64,000 nt of DNA from Gossypium raimondii (GCF_025698545.1 NC_068577.1:15577501-15641500); one strand, 5' to 3'. Counted from the first letter of the stretch, positions 48,778-60,867 are shown. Translations and numbers: made by a program. The notes: generated by a model from the letters alone, not told the origin.

Positions 48778-50420
48778 TATAACAACCCAATTTTGGGACT
48801 AGTCGGAACAGTGGTTTCGGGGTCACTAATCCAACGAGAAAAAAAATTTAATATTCTTATATTTTTATGATCTGCAAATGTACGAAATGATTTCGTGAAA
48901 ATTTCGTTCGAAAATTTTGACGTTTGGGCACTCAATTTAGTCGAAAGGACTAAATTGTAAAAAAAAGTGCAAAACTTGAGTTCTAGAAGCTAGAGGTGTC
49001 TAATTGCCATGAAATTTTAAATTGGAGGTCCTTAAAAGGTAACTAGATCATTGGTTAATTTGTTGGACAAAAATGGATATGAAATAGGTGAAATAGAATA
49101 TTTTTAAGTTAAGGGCATTTTAGTAATTTGGTGATTAAATGAATTAAAAAGCCAAATTAAAAGCCAAATTTTGCTCATCTTCAACCCCTTGGCCGAATTT
49201 CACATGAGGAAGACATAGCTAGGGTTTTTCAAGCTTCCAAGCTCGATTGTAAGTCCGTTTTAGCCCCATTTTTAATGTTCTTTACATTTTTGAGATCCTC
49301 ATAGCTCGATCTATTTCTACCATTATTTTGAGCTAGGGTTTGTGTTTTAAAATTTACCCATGGATGACTTGCATGTGTTTTGATGTTTTATGGTAGAATA
49401 TGAAAGTTCAAAGTGTAATAAACAACTTTTACTAAGTAATTTTTAGTGAAATTGCATAAAAAGACTTATTTGTAAAAGTTGTAAAATATGTACAAAAAAG
49501 GAAAAAAATGTGATTTAGTGAAAATTGTGGGCTACTATAAGAGGGAATATGAATCTGCTAGGCTTGAATAATGAGAAAAATGAGTACTTTTCATTTTACA
49601 AGCCTAGGGGCAAAATTGTAAATATGTGAAAAGTTAGGGGTAAAAATGTAATTTTGCCATAAGGTGTTTTTGGGGCTGAATTGAAAATGTGTGTATTAAA
49701 TGAGTTAAATGTGTTATTATAGATCAAGAAAGACGAGGAATTGACCTTGACCGGGGAAAAGGTAAGGTTGTGGACTAAGACGCAAACATTTGATATTTTG
49801 GACCAAGGTAAGTTTGTATGTAAATAATGCATCGTTTTTACTTACGCTTTCATATTTTGATATATTTTGTGAAATGTGGCTGAATATTTGATGTATTTGA
49901 CAAAATATCGACAAGTGAGAAATTTCCCGGTTGAACCTTAATAATAGAATAGGATACAAGTGACATGTCACTAGGAACCTATGTGAAAACTACGTGAAAT
50001 TGTGACTAAGTGAATCCAGGTGCTGGTCTTATAAGTTCTACCAGTGACTAGATAATCCGGCATGTGTTGCGAATACCTGACAGCTTGTGTGAGCAGCACT
50101 GAGTAGTTACGAATGACCTACAGCTTGTGTGAGCAGACCCGCGAATATGAATAGCTCGAGAACGAGCCTATGTGTGATAAGTGATGTGAAGTAGTTTTGG
50201 CTACAAGTGTGGCACTATGTGCAATATTATGAATTATGGCATGTATAGATGACTTGATTATTTTGTTATGTGTCATAATTGATTTGGCCTAAAATGTTGG
50301 CTTATGTTATTTGATAGTTCATTTTGTATAAGGCCATTGATGTTGGCTATTAGTGGTTAAGTTGTACGTTTATGGTAATGCCATGTTGTGTGTTGATAAA
50401 TTTGGTATAAGTATGTAAAT
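48778..50420 (+). repeat. Left arm of palindrome
   Basis: Matching landmarks with the right arm include gtggtttcgggg, ggactaaattgtaaaaaa, gaggaattgacctt and ctacaagtgtggcacta. It carries two gcttgtgtgagcag repeats at about 50090-50140. Confidence 0.92.
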
Positions 50421-50445
50421 TTACCAACCCTTTTTCCATCCAAAC

Positions 50446-53177
50446 ATTTACACACTTATACTAAATTTCTCAACATACAACATGGCATTATCATAAACGT
50501 ACAACTTAACCAATAATAGCCAACATCAATGGCCTTATACAAAATGAACTATCAAATAACATAGGACAACATTTTAGGCCAAATCAATTATGAAACATAA
50601 CAAAATAATCAAGTCCTCTATACATGCCATAATTCATAATATTGCTTTCAAAATACCAAAAGAGTGTTGATAGTGTGGATGGATCTCTGACGATCTCCGT
50701 ACCCCGAGCTAGCTTGGTGACACTATAAGACAAGGGAAAGAAAAGGGAGTAAGCATATAGCTTAGTAAGTTGGCATGTAAATAATAAATATTTATTAACA
50801 TGCTTTTATCAATCATCATAATGTGTTCTCAAGATAATACAATCATATTTGCACATAGTTTCACTATTCACTCATGTTCATATCAAGCTGTCCACGCGAG
50901 TCATAGTTAATAAATTATTTATATCTTGAACTACAAAACTCCGAATTAAGATCCGATAAATTTCTCTGAAACTACACTCACATATCTTCTTACCATAAAA
51001 ATTTCAGAATTTATGGTTTAGCCAATAAGTACAGTTTATTCTTTAAAGTCATCCCTGTTCTGCTGTTTGACAATTTGGCCCTTCTTCACTAAAAATTAAT
51101 TATCTCCTCGTACGGGATTCGGATGATGTTCCCATTTGTTTCTATTGAAAATAGAATCATTAAGAATTTTAAGCATATAAATTCTAACCCATAATTATTT
51201 TTATAAAATTTTAATGAGTTTCCAAAGTTAGAATAGGGGATTCCGATATCACTCTAACCCTGTCTCATAAAAATTCAAATATCTCATAATATGAAATTCT
51301 CTTGCTTACACTATTTCTTCTATGTACAACTAGACTCAATAAGCTTTAATTTAATATCTTATTCAACCTCTAATTCAATTTTCACAATTTTTGGTGATTT
51401 TTCAATTATACAACGGCTGCTGTTCAAAACTGTTTTATTACTAATTTTACTCTTTCATGTTTTCTTTGTATTAGCTTTCATTTACACACACATAACACCA
51501 AGCATGTCCATAACTAGCCATTCCAATAGCTATTATCAAATATTTAAAAGTCTTCATAGTCATACTTATTCCACATCAACCTTACCAAAATTCGATCACA
51601 TATCGAGCACATTGCTCATGAATATATATACATACATGTACCTACACTCATTCATCACATAATCACAATCATTTACACTTAGTCATTTCCTGTTGAACAC
51701 ATTAGAATATTAACGGATACATTGAAATATTGCAGATAGTGCCACACTTGTAGCCAAAGCTACTTTACATCACTTATCACACATAGACTCGTTCTCGAGC
51801 TATTCACATTCGCGGGTCTGCTCACACAAGCTGTCGGTCATTCGTAACTACTCAGTGCTGCTCTCATAAGCTGTCAGGTATCCGCAACACATGCCAAATT
51901 ACCTAGTCATTGGTAGAACTTATAAGACCAGCACCCGGATTCACTTTGTCACAATTTCACATAGGTTCCTAGTGACATGTCACTTGTATCCTATTCTATT
52001 CTTCAGGTTCAACCGGGAAATTTCTCACTTGTCGATATTTTGTCAAATACATCAAATATTTAGCCAAATTTCACAAAATATATCAAAATATGAAAGAATA
52101 AGTAAAAACGATGTATTAAACGATGTATTATTTACATACAAACTTACCTCGGTCCAAAATATCAAATGTTTGTGTTTTAGTCCACAACCTTGCCTTTTCC
52201 CCAGTCAAGGTCAATTCCTCGTCTTTCTTGATCTATAATAACACATTTAACTCATTTAATACACACATTTTCAATTCAGCCCCAAAAACACCTTATAGCA
52301 AAAATTACATTTTTGCCCCTAACTTTTCACATATTTACAATTTTACCCCTAGGCTCGTAAAATGAAAAGTACTCATTTTTCTCATTATTCAAGCCTAGCT
52401 GATTCATATTCCCTCTTATAGCAGCCAAAAATTTTCACTAAATCACATTTTTTCCTTTTTTTACACATATTTTATAACTTTTACAAATAAGTCCTTTTTT
52501 GCAATTTCACTAAAAATCACTTAGTAAAAGTTGTTTATTACACTTTAAACTTTCATATTCTACCATAAAACATCAAAACACATGCAATTCATCCATTGGT
52601 AAATTTTTAAACACAAACCCTAGCTCAAAATAATGGTAGAAATAGCTAAATCGAGCTACGAGGATCTCAAAAATGTAACGAACATTAAAAATGGGGCTAA
52701 AATAGACTTACAATCGAGCTTGGAAGCTTGAAAAACCCTAAATATGTCTTCCTCATGTGAAATTTAGCCAAGGGGTTGAAGATGAGCAAAAATTGGCTTT
52801 AAATTTGGTTTTTTAATTCATTTAATCACCAAATTACTAAAATGCCCTTAACTTAAAAATATTCTATTTCACCCATTTCATGTCCATTTTTTCCCAAAAA
52901 TTAACCAATGGTCTAATTACCTTTTAAGGACCTCCAATTTAAAATTTCATAGCAATTAGACACCTCTAGCTTCTAGAACTCAAGTTTTACACTTTTTTAC
53001 AATTTAGTCCTTTTGACTAAATTGAGTGCCCAAATGTCAAAATTTTTGAACAAAATTTTCATGAAATCATTCCTTACATCTGTAGATTATAAAAATATAA
53101 GAATATTAAATTTTTCCTTGTTGGATTTGTGGCCCCGAAACCACTGTTCTGACTAGGCCCAAAATCGGGCTGTTACA
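50446..53177 (-). repeat. Right arm of palindrome, longer
   Basis: It is the inverse of the left arm plus an internal stretch 50646-51733 that contains ordinary LTR phrases (gacactataagac, gcttagtaag, tactctcc-like). The right arm is therefore the fuller form. Confidence 0.92.
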
Positions 53178-53560
53178 GTGTCTCAAGACAATGAGACCTG
53201 CATCCTTTGCTTACTATTTTTTCTATGAAGTTGATAGGTCTCGAGACATTGGGTACATGTCTCGAGACATACTTCCCATGTTTTCTTAATTTAGCTTCGA
53301 TGTTTGAATGTTTCAAGATAAGTGGTTCTTGTCTTGAAACCTAGAACAAGGAAAAACAAATCTAGGTTCGATGTTTATTAGCCTTGAGACAATGGGATAT
53401 TTGTCTCGATACATAGCATTATGTGTCTTAAGACATAACCAAATTGTCTTGAGACCTAAATTGAAAAATGAACGAAATGGTCATTTTTGTTATTGTTGTC
53501 TCGAGACCTGACCATAGTGTCTCGAGACCAGCATATCAAATTATCCAAAATGCAACATTT
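53178..53560. repeat. Palindromic words of the GTCTCGAGAC type
   Basis: About ten copies of gtctcgagac or one-base variants (gtctcaagac, gtcttgagac, gtcttaagac) lie at irregular spacing inside the LTR at 48516-54300. Confidence 0.88.
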
Positions 53561-54520
53561 CAAGCATAAGATTCATATCCAAATATTACCTAAATTTTTA
53601 TAACATCGTACCATATCATTTCACACATGATTAACTTATTAAATACATTCACAGTTCTTGAAAACATGATATTTAAAGCATCATATTTTCACTTGAAAAG
53701 GTAGATAACAAGGCAAACAAAAACATGCATTTAGTTGTCTAAGCAAGCATCAAGATTCATGTTTAGGATAACTATAAGTCTAATATACACCAAAGCATAT
53801 CAAAAGGACCCAAAATGACATTAAACCATATGACTCAACCTAGGTACATGCCTTTAACCATTTGTAAGCAAAAAACACAACCTTGGTCTGAGTTAAGCTG
53901 TTGAGGCCTGGATGCTTCATGGGTCTTTTAATCTATCAAAACCTGTAATAACCCGTGAATGGAAAAATTTGTATGCTGAGTATTGAACACTCAATAATGC
54001 TAAAATAATTCAAATTCAATACAAAATGAAGTAAACAATAAACAAGTGTGTAATTTTGAAACATAACATCATCTTTTCCCATGTTAAGAAGAAAATTACA
54101 TATTCCAATATCACTTTGTATCTCAACACCAATTATTTTTGTATTAATATACTAAAAGATCATGCCACTTTCAAGGTATATTTGCCTATCTTTTCACAAG
54201 TTTCCATATATTCATGTATATATTTGCATCTCATTCTTGCATATATTTTTCCAATTTCACCAATATTTCATTTCGTTAATGCACCTTGATCTACTGCAGT
54301 TTGTTAAAGTAGATTAAACTATTTTCCATACTTAAATTAGCTCGTAGGAAAACAATTTATTTATATTTTTATTTAGTTTTCATTTTTAGTTCATGGATAA
54401 TAAAATTAGCAATTTTGACATTTATATGACCGTGTGGGCTAAGAGAGGCCTAATGGTAGACTAACCTATTCAATTAGGGTGTAGGACATTATTCAGAGGC
54501 ACGAAGATAATAGAATGCCT

Positions 54521-54627
54521 GTGATGTTGCAACATGGAGCTTCGATGTCGCAACACAATGAACAAAATACTAAAAAGGAGTAGACTACCTTCGTTGTTGC
54601 GACACAGCCAGAGGGTGTCGCAACACC
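54521..54627. repeat. Palindromic words of the TGTTGCGACAC type
   Basis: Four words (gatgttgcaacatg, gatgtcgcaacac, gttgttgcgacac, ggtgtcgcaacacc) lie within 110 bp. Confidence 0.8.
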
Positions 54628-55180
54628 AACATGACAAGGCCAACTAATGAGCCAAGGGTGTTTTTGTCTGCACAACAACTTTTAACGGGAAATAGCCAAC
54701 CAAATTAGGTCAAGGTCTGATAGCCAACCCTAAGCTTATAAAAAAGGATTGCTCTGCTTAGTTTATGAACAATTTTTCAGTTTCATTTTCCATTGCTTGT
54801 TTATTTTTATTTTCTATTTGTAATTTAGGTTTCTTTTCAATTGTAATTTTAGTTTAGTTTATTTCGTTATTTGTGGAATTTAGATTGTGGATTCACCAAA
54901 CTATTCGACATATTACCATTCGCACTACTATTAATAAATTAAGAAAAGAGGAGAGAACAAAAAGAAATAAAAGATGAAGAGTGAATCCTACTAGCATTTG
55001 AACTGGGGCAATATAGAAATCTAATTTGGAAAAGAAGAGAAAAAGATGGCGAAATTCTAATTCTATTGGAATTTTGAGAAAGAGCAAGATATGAATTTTA
55101 ATTAGGAATGAATTGGTTAAATTCTAGGGGTTATACATGCAAATTTCCCTTAGCCTTGTTGAAATTGGAAAAATGAAGGG

Positions 55181-55548
55181 AAATGAGGGGACTTGAACCT
55201 TGGCTTTTAAGGAAGATGTAGTAACACCTAACCATTCAACCTACATCTTATTTCTTGCTTATTTTAGACATTTAATCATATATATTTTGGGGCGTATTTG
55301 TCGAAATCACTAAATTAAAAGGGAAATGAGGGGCTTGAACCTAGGATCTCTAAGAAAGAGCTCTAGCGCTTTAACCATTGAGTCTATAGCTCATTTCATG
55401 CTTAATTTAAACATTGAACCATACATAGATATTTCGGGGTGTGAAAACTGGATTACCAAAAATAATAAAATATGAGAGGGAAAAGGCTTGAACTTAGGAC
55501 TCTAAGGTGGATTTACTAACACTTAACCATTAGGCTAATAACTCATTT
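55181..55548 (-). other. Three tandem tRNA-like modules (A box and B box)
   Basis: Modules begin at 55181, 55321 and 55471, about 145 bp apart. On the minus strand each has an A-box-like sequence (for example TAGCCTAATGGTTAAGTG) and, 30-40 bases on, a B-box-like GGTTCAAGCCC. This is the promoter layout of a tRNA or tRNA-derived SINE, though the acceptor stems do not pair. Each module is followed by a loosely similar spacer (cttatttcttgcttattttag type). They lie near the 5' end of the LTR that starts at 55645. Confidence 0.6.
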
Positions 55549-55645
55549 ATTTAACAAATGCACAATGATAGCCTTATAAACCAACGCATGGCCACTCTCG
55601 ATTTCACAAACCCAATTTTTCTAACCCGATTTTTTGGATGTGACA

Positions 55646-56103
55646 TTTATTCCTAATTTTGGATATATTTGTAAGTATTTTAAGTTATTTAGGAGTTCTA
55701 TGTTTCATAGTCAGCAAGAAATTTAGTTTAAAACTACTTCTTATTTAGATTAATTAAAGTTTCAGTATACTTGAGAGTTTTACTTGGATGTAATTACCTA
55801 TCCTATATAAATACCTGTTCATTGTTTATTAGAGACATAATTGTTTTACATTAGTAAAATTTCAACTCTAGGAGTTAGTTTCTTTTGTGCAAGGTTGCTT
55901 CATTGTGATTTTTAGAAGTAATTTTCTTCTCTATTTTCTTCAATTAGTCTTGGGAATTCATTATTCATCCTTCAATTTGCCAAGAATTATTTATTGGAGG
56001 GTTTGTTAGAGCCATTAATTGAATTTGTTGGGGGTTTATATATGAAATGGTTCAATTGAACACATATCCATCTATCCATCATATCCACCGATTTATTCGA
56101 TCC
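55646..56103 (+). mobile_element. LTR fragment, same family as 60868-61972
   Basis: From tttattcctaattttgg onward it matches the inverse complement of about 61445-61080 (ttaagttatttaggagtt, tccatctatccatcatat). It is cut on the left by the LTR ending at 55645 and on the right by the LTR at 56104. Confidence 0.75.
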
Positions 56104-59100
56104 TGTAACACCCTTATACCCAATCCGATTACCGGATTAAGTATAAAAGTGCTACATTGGTTTTCAGAAACTATAATAATAATATCTAAATAAGATAACA
56201 TTATAATTTGTACATATTAGTTCCGTTATTTCAATATATATATATTTTTATTGATATTTGGGATAAGCCGAAATAATATTTTTTTAACCATTCTTGCATT
56301 TAGAATAATTTACTAAAGTGAAATAAGGGCCATTGTGAAAAATGGGGAACACGACTGTGTAGATTTCAGGAACCGTGTTTAAGTTTGAAATTCAATGGAC
56401 AGTTTGCCAAATTAATTCCTAAAATTTACCTAATTTAACCCTTATTCAAATCTCAAAATTTTAAGCCAATTTAATTCAATTGTAAATCGTAATTAAGCAT
56501 TCTAAAATCTAATTTTCTTATATCATTTAATTAACATTTAAACTATTTCACATGAATTAAGAAAACATCGAGTTTCACATTTGAGTCCTATCACATTCAA
56601 CCTTAATACACCCATCTAGATACATGCCATTTACTGAAACAACAGAAATTAATACTTTACCCCTTTCTCGGATCCACTAATGTGATGAGATGAGGTGCAT
56701 TCAATCTTCAAAGATCTTTTTCTTCTACTTTTAACCTACACATATAAACATGCGTTAAGCTATTTCTAGCTTAGTAAGTACAACTATTATTTAGATCATA
56801 ATCTATATTATAAATTATAACTTATTTATTATCACCGCACGTAATCATTTAAACGACTTGCTTGTATTCATCATACATAATTTACCAATCAATTAACTTA
56901 TTTTTTACAATTAAGTCCACATTTATTATTTACTCATTAAACACCAACTAAGCATATTGATTTAATTATCATCTATATAATACTAGAATCACATGATTTA
57001 TTTTAAATTCTCATTTACTCTATTTAGCTAAAATTTCGATAATTTACTTTACTTATTTCAACAATATATTTTCTTATTTTTTCTCAATTTCATAACTTTT
57101 CAACACATATAATCTATATGATTCAATAATCACTAAAATAGTTTTGTACCTTTTTCAGAGGCCCAGTAGACTTAATAGAACACACAAGATATACGGAACA
57201 TAACAGAACACCATCGAAACGGATGAACAGAGAGCACAAATGTGCTAATTGATGAGCACTAACATGCTAATAATCAGAGAGCACCAACGTGCTAATAATC
57301 AGAGAGCACCAAACACAAGATATACGGAACATAACAGAACACCACCGAAACGGATGAACAGAGAGCACAAATGTGCTAATTGATGAGCACTAACATGCTA
57401 ATAATCAGAGATCACCAACGTGCTAATAATCAGAGAGCACCAATGTGCTAATAATCAGAGAGCGCGCTAAGGTTCCTTAATGGCATGTAACTAATATCTC
57501 AATAGTTCTTATCTCGTCTACTTGGGCAAGTCATAGTATACACACGTCACTTTTACACTTTTTACCATTTAATCCTTTTAACAATACTTCATATAATTAT
57601 ATCTTCCTCTTTCATTAACACATGTACCTTGTCTCAATATTTAATAATCTTCCATAATTTCATTAATAATTCTTATTATACATTTCACCTATCACTTTTA
57701 CTTACTTTATGATTTAGACATCATCATGACATTTCATGTAACAATATCTTTTCTTTTAATAACATATATAACATATTTCATTTCTTAGTTTAATTTCCAT
57801 ACTTCACCACAATTCTTATTATCATATTTATATATCATTCTTAGTCCTTAGGTCATCAATTCGCTAAATAGAACTTTCATATCTTTTTAATACATGTAGC
57901 ATGTTTCGCTATTTAATATAATTTCCATAATTCATCATTTATTCATATCTTATCTAGCTTATACTAATTTTACATTTTTAACAAATTTTAGTCCCTGTAA
58001 CGATAGTTTATTTAACATTATTTTCCACTAAAAATAATACATGTATCATATCTCATATTTATTAATCTATCATAATTTACTATTCATTCTTATTATATAT
58101 ATTTTCATATATCACTTTTACACACTTTACAATGCAATCTCTTTCTTTCTCATATTTTATTATATTTAATCCCACAACATTACCACATCAATCTACTCAT
58201 CAATTATATATATCATCTCATACACTCATTTTATTATTTATAAAAATTAAAGCTCTATTAACTTTTGTACCTCTTATGAATTAGTCTTTTGTACACTTCT
58301 AATCTTTTCCTTACTTTTCTATTTTCTCTATTACATTTTACTTAGTCAATTCGCCATACCAATATACTCAATCATTATCACATTTTATTCTTAAATTATA
58401 TAATATGTAAATTTCTAATTAAACACTTTAGATTTATCCTCAACAAATTTTACTTAATAATTCATCACATATTTAAAATAAACAAAACTTTAGTTGTACT
58501 TACAACTAAAAATATGGAATCAAGCTTTCTTCCTTTTCTTCCGCTTTAGCTCCTCCTTTGCTTTATTTCTCTACTTGTTTCTCACTTCCCTTCACTTTTT
58601 CTTCATTTTCCATATCAAAATACACAATATATATACATTAAAATCATATTCACATATCATATTTCATGTTTTTCAAATAAAATCAACATGTATTTCAAGA
58701 GAAGTTTAACTTTCTTACCTTAATCACTTGTATTCAACACTAATTGTTGTTTTCTCTCTCCTTCGAGACAAGTATGGATGCATTTCTTTTAACAGTTGGG
58801 TAGTTACTACACTTCTCTACTAATTTTACTCACTAATCTTGAAGAAATTTGGAAGAAACTAACTTAATTGATTTGTATTTGGTGAGAGGGGCTAAATTGA
58901 AAAAATAAAAGTTGCAGTGGTGTAAAAATGGTGACTAACGTGAAACACTATGGCTGATGGCTTTTTATAGCCATTTCATCCTTTCTTTTCTCCATTTCTT
59001 TACTTTCTTCCATCAATTTATCTATACAAAAATATCTTTTTATGTTATTTATCTATACAACTCCAGCATGAAAGAGAGAAATATTGTAATTTCTTTAAGA

Positions 59101-59604
59101 TTTAGGTAACAATACTTCTTGAGAAAGGAAGAAGAAAAATTCCCTCTTTTCTAACCTGAGTATCTCTATAAATAACCTAACCCCTTATTGGAACTTGATA
59201 CGTATCTTAAACTTTCAAGATTCCCTTAATAAAAATGGTTTACATCTATATATAGAAATTTAATAGTTTTTTACTTTTGGTCAAACCCTTCGTTCCCTCC
59301 TAACTACCTCGTTAGTACGTAACTAACTTGATATCCCAATAAACTGAGTGTATAATACCTTTAGCTATAACTCAATTTACCCAAAAATCCTCATCATTCT
59401 TAGCAATCTCTTCCTCTTTAAAACTTACCACATTCAGAGAACAATCCTTGCATAATACTCTAACGTAAACTATGCGCTTGACCTATACGCTAAAATAATT
59501 TATTGGGCGAATAGGACTTCGCCACTCAAACTACTTTTGGGTTACCCGTCTAGCTCAATACCCGCCAAAATTGGGTGTTACTCATTTTGAGTGAGGGTGT
59601 TACA
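56104..59604 (-). mobile_element. Gypsy-type LTR, 3.5 kb
   Basis: It starts TGTAACACCCTTATACCC and ends GAGGGTGTTACA. The interior is non-coding, with a minisatellite (57183-57470) and LTR landmarks (ttagctt agtaagtac near 56770). The immediate flanks (gatcc and tatat) do not match, so it is not a simple solo LTR insertion, or one edge has been altered. Confidence 0.65.
57183..57470 (-). repeat. LTR minisatellite with a 131-bp higher-order copy
   Basis: Units near aatcagagagcaccaacgtg plus ctaat (25 bp) repeat several times. A larger block starting cacaagatatacggaac is present twice, at 57183 and 57314, 131 bp apart and nearly identical. Confidence 0.9.
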
Positions 59605-60479
59605 TATATACTTATTAACAACACTACAAGACATAAGAGAACAATATCTAATCATCTAAATCAAGTGAATAGCCTTTAATTCTTTATTTTTTTATCCTCT
59701 TGTACATAGTTCTAGCGAGATTAATTCTTGTAAACACATGCCTTTTAGAGGTTTATTTGTTTACTTTCCTTTTACTATTTGTAAATTCGGAGGGTTATAG
59801 TTAAGTCTTAAAAAATTAGAGGATTTTAGTTAAGCCATAAAAAAACATGTTGGAATGGCCAATTCTTATATACAAAAAGAGTTGTAAGAGTCATACAATT
59901 ATATCTTTGAATTGAGGTCCAACATTCAAGTATTTTACAATTTTATGCTTAAAAACAATATATTCGTACAAAATTTTTCTATATGCCTTGATATGTTAAG
60001 TTTTTCAACGTGCAACTCATTTCGTTTTGCTTTTCTTTATTCAACGTGCAACTCATTTGTTTGACACTTAGAAACTTAAGTACTCTGATATATTGCAATT
60101 TTCAACTATTATTTTAGAAGCTCCAAGAACCCAAATGTACCTTTATTGATTACATCACATATTTCTCATTTTAGAAGTACCAATAGCACAAACCATGAAT
60201 GAAGAAAAAAAATCAAAATTGAAAAAAAACTATATACATATAAATAAGAATGAAAATAAAATTTACCTTTGTTTTTGAGAAAGTCATGAAAGAGAATGAG
60301 GCTAGATCTCGAAGCAAAGGTTAAAAGGAGGCTAGATCAAAATTGAATACCCAACATTGAAAAAGAAAGAGCCTCAAACCATTGGTGAAGGAGGATCAAT
60401 TTTGCAAGGGTAAAAGAAATGAAGAGTGATGTCATGAAATAAGTTGGGTAGAAGAAAAGAAATGAAGAAAATGTTAGGA
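59605..60479. other. Non-coding stretch before Copia 3
   Basis: No gene is seen. A short direct repeat, attcaacgtgcaactcattt-like, lies near 60004-60056. The left part may continue the LTR fragment of 55646. Confidence 0.4.
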
Positions 60480-60575
60480 CTTTATGTCCCTAGTGCAGTG
60501 ATTTCATCATTCTACTTGTTAATTTCTAATAGATTGAATAAATAAAATCCTACAATTAATTTATTATATCTATGT

Positions 60576-60867
60576 ATGATTTTCCTCAATTGCACAATGG
60601 CCACTCAACTCATAGAGCTTGTGCATACTAATGTATGCAGTCTCATGAACATTAATGCACGAGGAGTTTATGATTCTTACATAACCTTCATAGATGATTA
60701 TTTCATATTTGAATATGTTTATCTAATGCACCACAAGAGTGAAATTTTTGGTAAATTTCAAGAGTTTTGTGTAGAAGTGGAAAAGAAACTAGGTTTATCT
60801 GTTAATCCACTTCGATCTAATTGAGGTGGAGAATATTTATTAATTGAGTTCTTAGGTTACCTAGTAG
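60576..60867 (+). pseudogene. Copia 3 integrase core, first part
   Basis: The translation gives LIELVHTNVCSLMNINARG, where Asn replaces the catalytic Asp of the usual HTDVCGP block. It continues YDSYITFIDDYFIFEYVYLMHHKSE in two parts, FGKFQEFCVEVEKKLGL and LRSN, then a stop and GGEYLLIEFLGYLV, where the usual second block is RSDxGGEY. Both active-site changes and the stop show it is dead. It continues after the inserted LTR at 61978. Confidence 0.9.

Larger units (their letters stand above)
48778..53177. mobile_element. Palindromic LTR element: two 5' LTR parts head to head
   Basis: The left arm (48778-50420) reads as the 5' part of a Gypsy LTR, starting TATAACAACCC. The right arm (53177-50446) is the same LTR part on the other strand, starting TGTAACAGCCC. 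A 25-bp spacer lies between. The flanks ATGTC and GTGTC form one 5-bp duplication with one change. Neither arm reaches the LTR 3' end, and there is no primer site or gene. Arms are similar but not identical. The right arm has 1088 bp that the left lacks. Confidence 0.9.
48516..54300 (-). mobile_element. Gypsy-type LTR split by the palindromic element, right end approximate
   Basis: The left end TGTAACATCCCAC at 48516 is the LTR 3' end on the minus strand. The sequence continues after 53177 with GTCTCGAGACA words, then AT-rich LTR-like DNA to about 54300, where another repeat begins. Its 5' end was not found, so it may be truncated. Confidence 0.55.
54301..55645. mobile_element. LTR mosaic with tRNA-like modules, left part uncertain
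   Basis: The right end GGATGTGACA (55645) is an LTR end like that at 26637, so an LTR on the minus strand starts there. The left part (54430-54890) has gttgcgacac words and a plus-strand cttataaaaaagg TATA-like word followed by a CT-rich region, as in the promoter of another LTR. No target duplication was found and the internal joint is not located. Confidence 0.45.

Noticed and set aside
51291..52365. Several open frames in the right arm of the palindrome
   Set aside because: They lie in LTR sequence. The left arm has mirror versions with stops and no conserved protein is seen.
56099..59609. Solo-LTR target duplication for 56104-59604
   Set aside because: The adjacent five bases (gatcc and tatat) do not match.
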